DNA from: VXRN01 sp963664365
Lineage (GTDB): Bacteria > Chloroflexota > Dehalococcoidia > Lucifugimonadales > UBA1123
Length of the DNA stretch: 64,000 nt
Assembly (NCBI GenBank): GCA_963664365.1
Contig: OY761144.1
Span: 3,162,001-3,226,000, forward strand
Direction of reading: 5' to 3'
How positions within the stretch are numbered: position 1 is the first letter of the stretch; each line of letters starts with the position of its first letter. Positions 16,784 to 25,942 of this stretch are shown here, in pieces. The notes under the pieces were generated by a model. The model was not told where the DNA came from, searched no databases, and saw only the letters and a list, made by a program, of their open reading frames with translations. The position numbers were made by a program, and so were the translations under genes.

Positions 16784-17707
16784 TTGAGACGACTTATTCT
16801 ACGCAGGCTGGCCTCCACGGTGCTGGTGCTACTGGGCCTTACCATGATCGTATTCGGCCTGTCACACGCCACCGGCGACCCTCGCCTCCTCTATCTCAGC
16901 ACACAGAAGAAGTACAGCGCGGAGGAGTGGGAGGCGCAGGGAGAGGCGCTTGGACTCAACAAGCCGCTCGTCGTCCAGTACGGGCTATGGCTGGGCCGAG
17001 CTGTGAGGGGCAATTTCGGCGAGTCGTTCGTGTCGAAGCGGAACTCGCTGGACGATATCCTGGAGAAGCTGCCCGCTACACTCCAGCTGTCCGGGGTTGC
17101 CATCACCGTTTCGATATTACTTGGCGTTCCCCTCGGGGTGTTTTCCGCCGTAAAGCGCGGCACCTTCTTCGACTACGTCGGACGGAACTTCGCGATCCTG
17201 GGCCAGTCGGTCCCAGCCTTCTGGCTGGCCCTCGTACTCATATACGTCTTCAGTGTGGAGCTAGGATGGTTGCCAACCTCGAGAAGGGGCGACTGGTCCC
17301 ACTACGTTCTGCCTGTCACCGTTCTCGGATGGTATCCCACCGCCGGGCTGCTGCGCCTGACGCGCTCGTCCATGCTGGAGGTGCTGGACAGCGAGTACAT
17401 AAAGCTGGCGAGGGCGAAGGGCGCCAGCACGCTGCGAATCATCTGGCTTCATGCATTCAGAAACGCGCTTATAGCGCCGGTGACATACACGATGATAATG
17501 CTCGCGAACTTCCTGACGGGCACCGTGGTTGTGGAGACCGTTTTCGCGTGGCCCGGAATCGGCTGGCTCGCGATCAATGCGGCTCTCAATACCGACTTCC
17601 CCATGATAACCGGTCTGGCGTTGGTGTTCGGGGTGATCTTCCTCTTCTTCAGCTTTGTCGCGGACATCTGCTACGGCTTCCTCGACCCCCGGATTCGATA
17701 TGGCTAG
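16784..17707 (+). CDS. ABC transporter permease (DppB/OppB type)
   Basis: A 307-residue inner-membrane permease with an N-terminal RRLASTVLVLLGLTMIVFGL helix and the large periplasmic loop typical of DppB. It carries the EAA coupling motif (EYIKLARAKGASTLRIIWLHAFRNALI), the site where the ATPase docks. The start is a TTG with CGAGGA eight bases upstream; the nearby ATG at 16776 hits a stop after two codons. It overlaps the next permease gene by 8 bases. Confidence 0.92.
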   Translation: MRRLILRRLASTVLVLLGLTMIVFGLSHATGDPRLLYLSTQKKYSAEEWEAQGEALGLNKPLVVQYGLWLGRAVRGNFGESFVSKRNSLDDILEKLPATLQLSGVAITVSILLGVPLGVFSAVKRGTFFDYVGRNFAILGQSVPAFWLALVLIYVFSVELGWLPTSRRGDWSHYVLPVTVLGWYPTAGLLRLTRSSMLEVLDSEYIKLARAKGASTLRIIWLHAFRNALIAPVTYTMIMLANFLTGTVVVETVFAWPGIGWLAINAALNTDFPMITGLALVFGVIFLFFSFVADICYGFLDPRIRYG

Positions 17708-18593
17708 CATCGACTTGATGGAGTCCAATTCCCATCCCCTGCGCGCGCTGACCAAGGCTTACGACTTCTTCCGGCGCTGGCCCGTTATTCCCGTTGCGGT
17801 GGTACTCATACTGCTGCTGTCGGCGATATTCGCCCCGCTGGTCGCCCCCTACGATCCGCTGGATGGGGATCTGCGAGCCAGAAACGTCTCGCCCTTCTGG
17901 ACGGAGGAAGGGTCATCGAAATACCTCTTTGGAACAGACCACATTGGTAGGGATATCCTCAGCCGCACTATTCACGGCGGCCGGGTGTCGTTCCAGGTGG
18001 CGGCCGCGGTGCTGGTGGCGGGGGCGGGCGTGGGGACCCTGGTGGGTCTGGCATCGGGGTACATGGGCGGCATCGTGGACGAGATATTCATGCGTCTGAC
18101 GGACTTCGCGTTCGCCATGCCGTTCATCGTCATCGCGCTGGTCGCGTCGGTCGTGTGGGGCCCGAGCCTGTTGCTGGTGATCATACTGCTCTCGATCTTC
18201 ACATGGCCGCCCTTTGCCCGGCAGGTACGGGCCGAAGCCCTTCAACTCAAGGAGGCGGACTACGTCGCGCTCGCGCACGTCGCCGGAGCCTCCGGCTTCA
18301 GGATAGCTTTCAGGCACATCCTGCCCGGCGTCTTCCCGACCGTGCTGGTGCTCTCGTCACTGCAAGTTGGGTTCCTGGTTCTGACCGAGTCGGTGCTGAG
18401 CTTCCTCGGAGTCGGAATCCCGCCGCCGCAGCCCTCATGGGGCAACATCGTAGCCGGCGGACGCGACTACATATCGACGGCTTGGTGGATATCGTTCTTC
18501 CCCGGAGTCGCGATACTGCTGGTGGTATTCTCCATGAACTTCTGCGGCGACTGGCTGAGGGACAAGCTGGATCCCCGCCTCAGGCAGCTATAG
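17700..18593 (+). CDS. ABC transporter permease (DppC/OppC type)
   Basis: About 297 residues from the ATG at 17700 (MASIDLMES). An in-frame start at 17655 exists but would overlap the upstream permease by more than 50 bases. The typical DppC features are present: an N-terminal membrane helix, APYDPLDGD, LFGTDHIGRDILSRTIHGGR, and the EAA loop (EADYVALAHVAGASGFRIAFRHILPGV). It partners the preceding permease and the lipoprotein at 14643. The cassette lacks its two ATPases, which must be supplied from elsewhere. Confidence 0.92.
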   Translation: MASIDLMESNSHPLRALTKAYDFFRRWPVIPVAVVLILLLSAIFAPLVAPYDPLDGDLRARNVSPFWTEEGSSKYLFGTDHIGRDILSRTIHGGRVSFQVAAAVLVAGAGVGTLVGLASGYMGGIVDEIFMRLTDFAFAMPFIVIALVASVVWGPSLLLVIILLSIFTWPPFARQVRAEALQLKEADYVALAHVAGASGFRIAFRHILPGVFPTVLVLSSLQVGFLVLTESVLSFLGVGIPPPQPSWGNIVAGGRDYISTAWWISFFPGVAILLVVFSMNFCGDWLRDKLDPRLRQL

Positions 18594-18607
18594 CTTCTCC
18601 GACCTGC

Positions 18608-20056
18608 TCATAGTGCGCCGGAGAGATCGAGCGTATCCCCATTCTCGGACTGCCACTTTTCGAGCCGCTCCCTCATTTCGCTGATACGCGGGAGGCTCTG
18701 TGGCTCGTCGAACAGATTGATCTCCTCGAACGGGTCACTGTTCAGGTCGTACAGCTCGCCACGCATCCCCTGGCTGAGGATCAGCTTCCATCCGTCGTCG
18801 GAAATCAGGATCCTGTGCTGCGTGTTCTGTATGCGGTCCAACTCGGGGAATCCGTCCATTGGAGCGACGGCGAACCCCGTCCAGTCGATGACGACGTCTC
18901 CATCCAGCGCGCGGCTTCCCCGAAGAACCGGAAGGCGGCTTTCGCCTTGCAGGTGCTCGGGGATTGACGCTCCGATTAGGTCGAGAAGCGTCGGCACGGT
19001 ATCGATGTGGCTGTACCGACCTCCTACGCGAGTTTGGGAGTTCATAAGCCAAGGTATCCGCATGAGCAAGGGCACCCTGATCGACTGCTCGTAGAATACG
19101 GCTTTGCCGATGATGTTGTGCTCGCCCATCTGGTCTCCGTGCTCGCTGGTGAACACGACGATGGTACGGTCGGCGACCCCGGCCTCGTCCAGCGTGTCCA
19201 AGATGCGGCCCAGCGCGCGGTCCATCAGGGTCACGTTGCCCCAGTACCGCGCGATCAGCGCCCGCCAGTACGATTCGTCGTATGGGCCTGATAGAGCGCT
19301 GCCCATGCCGTGTCCGAGCAGCGACGCCTTCGACCGCATGAGCGCGACGGGGCCGGCGTTCGGAGGAGGGTCTTTCATGAACGACGGACTTACGGGGATC
19401 GAATCCGGATCGTACATGTCGTTCAGCGGCCCGTCGTATGGCGGGTGCGGCTCCAGGAAGTTGATATACAGCGCGAATGGGTGGTCTCTGTTGGCGCGGA
19501 TGAAGTCCGTTGCGCGGGTCGAGAGGAAACTCGCCTTTGTAAGCTCCTCCGGCAGAGACGCGGCGAGTTCGCGGGAGAACACCGCGGCCCCTCGGGACTC
19601 TGCGTCGGGTTCGACGCCGCTGTCGATCAGAAAGCGGTGGTGGTCGCTGAGCGTGTCGAGGTGCGCGGCCTCCGAGTAGTACGCGCGGTAATAGTCCTCG
19701 ATGCTGAGCCATTCGTCGAAGCCGCGCCTTCGGATAACCTCGTTGCCGAGGTGCCACTTGCCGAAGTAGGCGGTACGGTAGTCGTCCGGGAGCAGGTCGG
19801 CGACGGTCGGGATCGAGAGGTCCAAAGGAGCGTTGTTCTTTGTGCATCCGTTGGCGTGCGGCCACGTCCCGGTCATGATCGTGGACCGGGACGGCGTGCA
19901 TATCGGCGAACTCACGTAGGCGTTCTCAAATACGAAGCTCTCATCGGCGAGCGCGTTGAGGTTCGGCGTCTCGATGAACTCGTTGCCGTAGCAGGCCATC
20001 GTGTCCGCGCGCTGCTGGTCGGTGAAGATGAACAGGATGTTGGGCAGTTCAGGCAT
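18608..20056 (-). CDS. Type I sulfatase / arylsulfatase family
   Basis: About 482 residues from MPELPNILFIF; this ATG has GGAGG eight bases upstream, while an earlier ATG is only two bases from it. Metal ligands are visible in FTDQQRAD (Asp13) and in TSEHGDQMGEH. The signature CTPSR at 53-57 places Cys53 for conversion to formylglycine, followed by STIMTGTWPHANG. No signal peptide is present, so it appears cytoplasmic. It sits between two peptide-type ABC cassettes on the opposite strand, which suggests but does not prove desulfation of an imported compound. A maturase (FGE or anSME) is not in the window. Confidence 0.92.
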   Translation of the reverse strand: MPELPNILFIFTDQQRADTMACYGNEFIETPNLNALADESFVFENAYVSSPICTPSRSTIMTGTWPHANGCTKNNAPLDLSIPTVADLLPDDYRTAYFGKWHLGNEVIRRRGFDEWLSIEDYYRAYYSEAAHLDTLSDHHRFLIDSGVEPDAESRGAAVFSRELAASLPEELTKASFLSTRATDFIRANRDHPFALYINFLEPHPPYDGPLNDMYDPDSIPVSPSFMKDPPPNAGPVALMRSKASLLGHGMGSALSGPYDESYWRALIARYWGNVTLMDRALGRILDTLDEAGVADRTIVVFTSEHGDQMGEHNIIGKAVFYEQSIRVPLLMRIPWLMNSQTRVGGRYSHIDTVPTLLDLIGASIPEHLQGESRLPVLRGSRALDGDVVIDWTGFAVAPMDGFPELDRIQNTQHRILISDDGWKLILSQGMRGELYDLNSDPFEEINLFDEPQSLPRISEMRERLEKWQSENGDTLDLSGAL

Positions 20057-20324
20057 GTACATTGCCTCCACGTGGAGTTGTCAAACAGTATCTTCGCATA
20101 AGCGGAGTGGGTTTGGATAAGACACTCCCTGCCATGACCCTGGCCGCAAGCGGGATATTCGTACCGGCAATCTCATTCAAGCGAAGAGCCCCCGCCTGAG
20201 AACCCTCCTTTCGAGAGCAGCTCCTAGCCCGCCCAAAATCCTGTCCATCCCCAAAATCCTGCTTCAGACCCCCCTCACTCCTTACCCCTTATTCCTGACT
20301 CCTACACCCTCGATATCTCAACGC
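20057..20324. other. Intergenic region without a gene
   Basis: Spacer between the sulfatase gene (minus) and the second binding-protein promoter (plus). It holds a short direct repeat CCCAAAATCCTG in two copies near 20234-20263 and pyrimidine-rich text. No open frame with a start signal was seen. Confidence 0.6.
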
Positions 20325-20351
20325 TTGACGGGGGGGAGAAAGTGGTATAAC
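20325..20351 (+). promoter_or_regulatory. Probable promoter of the second binding-protein gene
   Basis: TTGACG (20325-20330) and TATAAC (20346-20351) with a short 15-base spacer (16 if the hexamer is read as CTTGAC). The predicted leader of about 105 bases contains a module A repeat (20400-20440) just before the Shine-Dalgarno AAGGAGG at 20449. Confidence 0.5.
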
Positions 20352-20399
20352 TCTCACATCCCGTCACGGGGACAGGTTCCGCGCCATCGCGGACCAGAT

Positions 20400-20440
20400 C
20401 CCCTCTCCCTTGATGGGATAGGGCTAGGGTGAGGGTGACT
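20400..20440 (+). repeat. Module A palindromic repeat in an mRNA leader
   Basis: CCCCTCTCCCTTGATGGGAT continues into AGGGCTAGGGTGAGGGTGACT. The stem is imperfect (GATGGGAT instead of GAGGGAGAG). It ends 8 bases before the Shine-Dalgarno of the binding-protein gene, so its folding could affect translation. Confidence 0.8.
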
Positions 20441-20462
20441 CACCAAACAAGGAGGCATCGAC

Positions 20463-22598
20463 ATGCGTACATCTAATTCACTGCGTTGGCTGGTCGTAGT
20501 TGCGGGAGCCGCAATGCTGTTGGCGGTCGTCACGGCCTGCGCCGGAGAGACCGTCGAGGTCCCCGGCGAGACCGTGGTAGTCGAGAAAGTTGTAACTGAG
20601 ACCGTTGAGGTGCCCGGCGAGACCGTCGTGGTCGAGAAAGAGGTTATCAAGACCGTCGAGGTCCCAGGTGAGACCGTCACCAAAGAGGTCGTCAAGGAGG
20701 TGATGGTACCGGGCGAGACCGTCGTGGTTGAGAAAGAGGTCGTCAAGACCGTTGAGGTCCCCGGCGAGACCGTCACCGTAGAGGTGGTCAAAGAGGTACA
20801 GGTCCCCGGCGAGACCGTGGTGGTCGAGAAGGAGGTCGTCAAGACCGTCGAGGTCCCCGGTCAGACCGTCGTGGTCGAGAAAGTGGTAGTGCAAGAGGTG
20901 GCGGGTAAGAAGTATGTGACCGACCCCACCACCGGCAAGGTGGTGAGCGCGCCACAGTACGGCGGGACATTAACCTTTCCGTATGTCTTAATAGGCGAAA
21001 CTACCGACCCCTTTTTTACTAGCTATGCGTCTTTTTCCATAAACGGTGTCAATCAGAATCTCGGCGCCCCGAACTGGGGACTAGACAGGAAGGAATTCGC
21101 CTTTAATGGGCCTTACAACCCTCTGTTTACTTGGACAGGGGAGCTGGCGGAAAGCTGGGAAACGCCCGACGATACAACCATTGTCTTCAACCTCCGCCAG
21201 GGCGTTCACTACGCGCTTGACCCAGACAGTGAGGCCAGCCGCCTGGTAGGTGGTCGGGAGCTAACTGCCGATGATGTCGTATTTAACTATCAGCGCATGT
21301 TGAGTCTGGGCGATTTCACCGAACCTCCTCAAACAAACTCGGCAGCTTTCCAAGTGCCATGGGAATCGATAGAGGCCACCGACAAATACACGGTTGTTAT
21401 GAAGTTGACGGAGCCACACCTCGGTGCGCTAGAGGCTGTCCTCAACGAAGTTTGGTTCCAGATAACGCCCCCCGAGGTAATCGAGAAATACGGAGACTAT
21501 AAGGACTGGAAGAACGTGGTCGGCACCGGGCCCCTTATGCTGACCGACTACGTCGAAGGCGTCTCCCAAACCTGGACCAAGAATCCTAACTACTGGGGCT
21601 ACGACGAAAAATACCCGGAGAACCGCTTGCCCTATATTGACAAGCTTGTGGGCCTGTATATGGCAGAAGAAGCAACACGCATATCGGCGCTACGCACGGG
21701 TAAGATTGATATGATACGCCTCTCTGGTGCTGAGATAAAATCCATCGACGTAGTAAGGTCCCTCCAGCGGACCGATCCCGAAATCGAGATATGGCCATTT
21801 TACAGTCGGGCGGATGCCATCATACTGAACACACACACACCGCCCTTGGACGACATCAGAGTACGCCACGCACTGCAGATGGCGCTGGACCTGGAGACGA
21901 TTAACGATGCCTACTTTGGCGGTTTCGGCCAGTGGCAACAACCTCGCTTCCTTGGCGCCAAGGGGTATTACACCGAATGGGAAGAGTGGCCCGCAGAGCT
22001 CAAGCAATACTACACCTACGACCCGGAAGGCGCTGAGAGGCTCCTCGATGAGGCAGGATATCCCCGCGGCGCCGACGGCGTCCGATTCAAGTTCGAACAT
22101 AAGCACCGTGACGTCGGAGATTTGGGCCATGTAGAAATAATCGCCGGCTACTGGGCTGATATTGGCGTTGATGTAACGATTAATGTTACCGACTGGGCGA
22201 CTATAGCCGCTTCTAAGGCAGAAAATAACTATGGGTCGATTTATGGCTACCTGGCCATAGAGTCCCCGAGCTTTGGCATGGGACATTATGGCTCGGACCT
22301 CCTTTGGCGAAGGGCAAGCGTGGGCGGAGGAGTCGAGAACCCTGTGCTGGCCGCCGCCCAAGATGCCTTTTTCGGTGCCACTAGCGTCGATGAGCAGTTG
22401 AAGGCGGCAAGAGAGTATGGTATGGAAGCAATGAAGCAGCACTTTCAGATATGGGTTCCTATGGCTCCAAGGTATCAGGCGAGCCAGCCGTGGGTCGGAG
22501 GTTTTAACGGTGAAACCGGGATCTCAGTCGGGCAACTGCAAAACGTCCTCGCCCGCCTCTGGATTGATAGCGAGCTGAAGAAAGCAAAGGGTTATTAG
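20463..22598 (+). CDS. ABC transporter substrate-binding lipoprotein (SBP family 5) with long stalk
   Basis: A 711-residue lipoprotein. The signal peptide ends in lipobox VVTAC with Cys26, the same position as in the first binding protein. Residues 27-146 are a stalk with seven V-P-G-[EQ]-T-V units of about 17 residues. The family 5 domain starts near residue 150 (YGGTLTFPYV; GGRELTADDVVFNYQRM; VRHALQMALD). The start has AAGGAGG seven bases upstream. The stalk DNA is GC-rich like the chromosome, while the binding domain from about 20950 is visibly richer in A/T with more varied codons, so the gene may be a chimera. Two permease genes follow; there is no ATPase. Confidence 0.92.
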   Translation: MRTSNSLRWLVVVAGAAMLLAVVTACAGETVEVPGETVVVEKVVTETVEVPGETVVVEKEVIKTVEVPGETVTKEVVKEVMVPGETVVVEKEVVKTVEVPGETVTVEVVKEVQVPGETVVVEKEVVKTVEVPGQTVVVEKVVVQEVAGKKYVTDPTTGKVVSAPQYGGTLTFPYVLIGETTDPFFTSYASFSINGVNQNLGAPNWGLDRKEFAFNGPYNPLFTWTGELAESWETPDDTTIVFNLRQGVHYALDPDSEASRLVGGRELTADDVVFNYQRMLSLGDFTEPPQTNSAAFQVPWESIEATDKYTVVMKLTEPHLGALEAVLNEVWFQITPPEVIEKYGDYKDWKNVVGTGPLMLTDYVEGVSQTWTKNPNYWGYDEKYPENRLPYIDKLVGLYMAEEATRISALRTGKIDMIRLSGAEIKSIDVVRSLQRTDPEIEIWPFYSRADAIILNTHTPPLDDIRVRHALQMALDLETINDAYFGGFGQWQQPRFLGAKGYYTEWEEWPAELKQYYTYDPEGAERLLDEAGYPRGADGVRFKFEHKHRDVGDLGHVEIIAGYWADIGVDVTINVTDWATIAASKAENNYGSIYGYLAIESPSFGMGHYGSDLLWRRASVGGGVENPVLAAAQDAFFGATSVDEQLKAAREYGMEAMKQHFQIWVPMAPRYQASQPWVGGFNGETGISVGQLQNVLARLWIDSELKKAKGY

Positions 22599-22634
22599 TG
22601 GTTTCAGCCCCTTGTGGCTGACCTTAGGGGAAAA

Positions 22635-22666
22635 GGGAGCTGGGAGGCTCAATCCTCCCGGCTCCC
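22635..22666 (+). terminator. Intercistronic hairpin after the second binding-protein gene
   Basis: GGGAGCTGGGAGG (22635-22647), six-base loop, CCTCCCGGCTCCC (22654-22666): a 13-bp stem with one G-U pair, followed by TAACTTAAATT. It could be a weak terminator or a 3'-end stabiliser between the binding protein and its permeases. Confidence 0.5.
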
Positions 22667-22724
22667 TAACTTAAATTATGGAATACCCGGAGGAGTCCTT
22701 TCTTACTGTCGTTCCGAGCGTCCC

Positions 22725-22762
22725 TGTCATTCTGAGCGGAGCGAAGCGGAGTCGAAGAATCT
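22725..22762 (+). repeat. TCATTCTGAGCG-type dispersed repeat
   Basis: TGTCATTCTGAGCGGAGCGA continues as AGCGGAGTCGAAGAATCT. This short repeat occurs in many unrelated bacterial genomes and gives a spurious CHSERSE peptide when translated. It lies in the 280-base gap between the binding protein and its permease; no gene is present in the gap. Confidence 0.7.
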
Positions 22763-22878
22763 AAAATCCCAATACTCACAACCAACCCCGAACATCCACC
22801 AACACATCCTCAATCCCTTATACCTTACCCCTTATACCTTCCACCAATGACGGGGGAAATCGCAATGAGGAGTGTCAC

Positions 22879-23853
22879 ATGAGAGCCTATATGATCAGGC
22901 GGCTATTGCTGATAATCCCCACCGTGTTTCTATTGAGTATCATAGTCTTTCTTGCGGTCCGCTTCATCCCGGGCGATGTAATAGACGTAATGGCGGGTAG
23001 GTCGTTAACATCTACAGCTACGGCGGTTGGCGGCAAGATGGACCGTGCAGCTATTGAGCATTTTCTGGGACTAGACGTGCCTGTCCACGTGCAGTATGGA
23101 CGCTGGATAGGAAATATTTTCCGGCACGGCACCCTTGGCGAATCACTGATGGGCGGTGGTTACAACATAGAGAAGAGGATATTAGATAGACTGCCGGTAA
23201 CCGTTGAGCTTGGCGTCCTGGCAATCGTAATCGGGCTTGTGATAGCCCTGCCCGTCGGCATCTACTCGGCGATTCGCCAGGATACGGTCGCCGACTACGC
23301 GGGGCGCTCCATCGCCATCATCGGCCTGGCAACTCCTAACTTCTGGCTGGGAATGATGGTCATGATATACCCGGCAATCTGGTGGGGGTGGTCGCCGCCG
23401 ATGGAGTGGATTCCTTTCACCGAAGACCCGATGGGGAATCTCGGGGTGTTCATCATTCCCAGCCTGATTCTAGGGACGGCCATGGCGGCAGCCACCATGC
23501 GGATGACGCGCACCATGATGCTGGAGGTGCTCAGGCAGGACTATATCAGGACGGCCTGGTCCAAGGGACTCAAGGAGAGGGTAGTTATTATGAGACACGC
23601 CATCAAGAACGCACTCATACCGGTAGTTACCCTGATAGGCCTGCAGTTGCCTATCCTGGTAGGTGGCTCCGTTATCATGGAGAACATATTTAACCTGCCG
23701 GGGTTAGGTCGCCTATTTCTGACTGCACTCCAAAACAGAGACTACCCGGTGGTCCAAGGAGTAAACCTGGTTTTCGCCACCGGGGTTATAGGGGTCAATC
23801 TAATGATCGACCTGATTTATCCGTACTTAGACCCCAGGGTCCGTTACAGCTAA
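22879..23853 (+). CDS. ABC transporter permease (DppB/OppB type)
   Basis: A 324-residue permease starting MRAYMIRRLLLIIPTVFLLS with GAGGAG nine bases before the ATG. It has the DppB layout, with a periplasmic loop around residues 35-95 and the EAA motif (DYIRTAWSKGLKERVVIMRHAIKNALI). A PVVQGVNLVFATGVI C-terminal helix and YLDPRVRYS end complete the fold. Its base composition is lower in GC than the first cassette, matching the adjacent binding domain and permease, which suggests that these three entered together. Confidence 0.92.
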   Translation: MRAYMIRRLLLIIPTVFLLSIIVFLAVRFIPGDVIDVMAGRSLTSTATAVGGKMDRAAIEHFLGLDVPVHVQYGRWIGNIFRHGTLGESLMGGGYNIEKRILDRLPVTVELGVLAIVIGLVIALPVGIYSAIRQDTVADYAGRSIAIIGLATPNFWLGMMVMIYPAIWWGWSPPMEWIPFTEDPMGNLGVFIIPSLILGTAMAAATMRMTRTMMLEVLRQDYIRTAWSKGLKERVVIMRHAIKNALIPVVTLIGLQLPILVGGSVIMENIFNLPGLGRLFLTALQNRDYPVVQGVNLVFATGVIGVNLMIDLIYPYLDPRVRYS

Positions 23854-23862
23854 ATATGAAAG

Positions 23863-23940
23863 TCCCCTCTCCCTTGATGGGCTGACAGGTGTAGGCAAAT
23901 ATCCCCTCTCCCTCAGGGAGAGGGCTAGGGTGAGGGTGAT
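23863..23940 (+). repeat. Double module A repeat with a GGGCTGACA insert
   Basis: A half copy, TCCCCTCTCCCTTGATGG, runs into GGGCTGACAGGTGTAGGCAA and then a complete copy (CCCTCTCCCTCAGGGAGAGGG plus CTAGGGTGAGGGTG). The same order, half copy with GGGCTGACAAGGGTAGG then full copy, occurs at 37231-37341. It fills the gap between the two permease genes. Confidence 0.8.
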
Positions 23941-23987
23941 TGACACCAGTAGTGTCCAACTACAGAAAGCCCCGGAGCGGTCGGCAC

Positions 23988-24890
23988 ATGAACGACACCA
24001 CAGACATACAGTCCCCAATAGTCGAGCCAAAGAGACGTTCCCGGCTGGCTGAATTCTTCGTCAGGCTGGTCAGGGATAAGCCACTGGGTACCGCCAGCGG
24101 GGTTGTCATATTGATATTGATTCTTGTGGCTATCTTTGCCGATGCTCTGTCTCCTTATCCATATAAGGAAATGCACCTGATAGACCGGATGCAGGGCCCA
24201 TCAGCCCAGTATCTCCTGGGTACCGACCACATAGGACGAGACTTCTTGAGCCGCCTGATCTACGGGGCTCGTCTTTCGTTAACTGTCGGTCTGGCGGCGA
24301 CCGCTCTCAATGTTGTGGTGGCTGTCCTGATAGGCGGCATTTCAGGTTTCCTTGGTGGTAAACTCGACCTGGCTGTGCAGCGCTTTGTCGATGCCTGGAT
24401 GGCGTTCCCGGGACTGCTCCTGTTGCTAACCATAATGTCCATCGTCGGGTCGGGTCTCCTCCAGATCATCGTCGTCCTGGGGATATCAGGAGGCATCGGC
24501 GGCTCAAGAGTACTCCGAGGCGCCGTTATCGGCATTAAAGAGAATGACTACTTTCTGGCGGCGCGGGCAATTGGCAGTCCCGGCGCCGCAACACTGATGC
24601 GGCATGTCCTGCCCAATATCATGGCTCCCGTAATCATCATATTCAGCATCACCGTCGGGGGGGTGATTATCACTGAGGCCTCTCTGAGCTTCCTGGGATT
24701 CGGACTGCCCATCGAGGTTCCTAGCTGGGGAGGTATGCTCAGCCGGGAAGGACGTCTATACATGGAGGTAGCCCCACGGCTGGCTTTCTTTCCCGGTCTT
24801 TGCCTGACGATTGTCGTTTACTGTCTAAACATGTTCGGCGACGCCCTGCGGGACCTGCTCGACCCCAGGCTCAGGGGCGGCGAGGGGTGA
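23988..24890 (+). CDS. ABC transporter permease (DppC/OppC type)
   Basis: About 300 residues from MNDTTDIQSP at 23988; a longer in-frame start at 23940 lies in the repeat and is unlikely. It shows the N-terminal helix after KPLG, the GTDHIGRDFLSRLIYGARLS segment and the EAA loop (ENDYFLAARAIGSPGAATLMRHVLPNI). It completes the second peptide-type cassette. The 3' end converges with malate dehydrogenase, 78 bases away. Confidence 0.92.
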   Translation: MNDTTDIQSPIVEPKRRSRLAEFFVRLVRDKPLGTASGVVILILILVAIFADALSPYPYKEMHLIDRMQGPSAQYLLGTDHIGRDFLSRLIYGARLSLTVGLAATALNVVVAVLIGGISGFLGGKLDLAVQRFVDAWMAFPGLLLLLTIMSIVGSGLLQIIVVLGISGGIGGSRVLRGAVIGIKENDYFLAARAIGSPGAATLMRHVLPNIMAPVIIIFSITVGGVIITEASLSFLGFGLPIEVPSWGGMLSREGRLYMEVAPRLAFFPGLCLTIVVYCLNMFGDALRDLLDPRLRGGEG

Positions 24891-24968
24891 CGGCATTGAC
24901 GCGGATTCTGTCTAAGCCGAGATTGGGGCCATTGGCCATGATCGCCGGCCCGGTCGCCACTCGACCCC

Positions 24969-25904
24969 TCAGCCGTTCTGGGCCATGACCTCCACCAGTT
25001 CACGGACCGCATCGGCGGAGCTGCTTAGAGCGGATCGCTCGTCGTCGGTCAGGCTGAACTCGATGATCTCCTCCACGCCGTTCGCGCCGAGCCGAACAGG
25101 GACGCCGACATACAGTCCGTCGATGCCGTACTCACCTTCTAGGTAGGCGGTGCAGGGGAGTATCTCCTGCTTGTCGAAGATCATTGCCTCGACCATCTGG
25201 ACGATGGAAGCCGACGGCGCGTAGTATGCGCTTCCCGTCTTGAGAAGGTTGACGATCTCGGCGCCGCCGTCCTGGGTGCGCTGCACGATAGAGGCGATGC
25301 GGTCTTGAGAGAGCGCCTGAGAGATGGGCCGCCCGCCCACTGTCGTGCTGGCCGTGACGGGGACCATAGTGTCTCCGTGTCCTCCCAGCACGTACGCCTC
25401 TACGGAGTTCACCGACACGTTCAACTCCTCCGCCAAGAACGTTCTGAACCGCGCGGTGTCGAGTATGCCCGCCATGCCGACGACTCGGTTCTTGGGAAAT
25501 CCGGACACTTGGAACGCGCGCTGCGCCATCGCGTCGAGAGGGTTGGTGACGATCAGCAGAATCGAGTCGGGCGACTGCTTTGCGACTTCACCGGTGACAG
25601 CCGTGACTATCTTCATGTTCGTCAGCAGAAGGTCGTCGCGGCTCATTCCCGGCCTGCGCGCGACTCCGGAGGTTATCACCACGACATCAGACCCGGCGGT
25701 CGGCCCGTAGTCGTTGGTCCCGACTACCTTGGCGTCCGAGCCGAGAACGGGGCCGGACTGGAGCATGTCGAGCGCCTTGCCTTGTGGCAGCCCTTCAACG
25801 ATGTCCACAAGGACCACGTCCGCGTATCCTTTATCGAATATCCTCTGCGCGGCGGTCGCGCCCACGTTTCCAGCGCCGACGACCGTTACTTTGCTTCTTG
25901 GCAT
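24969..25904 (-). CDS. mdh: Malate dehydrogenase (LDH-like type)
   Basis: A 311-residue enzyme interconverting malate and oxaloacetate with NAD. GAGNVGA forms the dinucleotide site, and Asp34 at the end of beta-2 fits NAD. The substrate arginines lie in ARRPGMSRDD, as in malate rather than lactate dehydrogenases, with DTARFR and the catalytic histidine in GGHGDTMVP. It follows isocitrate dehydrogenase by 38 bases on the same strand, forming a TCA-cycle operon with that gene and the biotin carboxyltransferase. Confidence 0.95.
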   Translation of the reverse strand: MPRSKVTVVGAGNVGATAAQRIFDKGYADVVLVDIVEGLPQGKALDMLQSGPVLGSDAKVVGTNDYGPTAGSDVVVITSGVARRPGMSRDDLLLTNMKIVTAVTGEVAKQSPDSILLIVTNPLDAMAQRAFQVSGFPKNRVVGMAGILDTARFRTFLAEELNVSVNSVEAYVLGGHGDTMVPVTASTTVGGRPISQALSQDRIASIVQRTQDGGAEIVNLLKTGSAYYAPSASIVQMVEAMIFDKQEILPCTAYLEGEYGIDGLYVGVPVRLGANGVEEIIEFSLTDDERSALSSSADAVRELVEVMAQNG

Positions 25905-25942
25905 CTTGTTTCTCTACAGTCCTTTCTTCGACGTGGCGAGCT

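Noticed and set aside
22614..22850. 78-codon open frame between the second binding protein and its permease
   Set aside because: It has no ribosome-binding site and its CHSERSEAESK stretch is the translation of a common dispersed repeat; the region also carries a hairpin.
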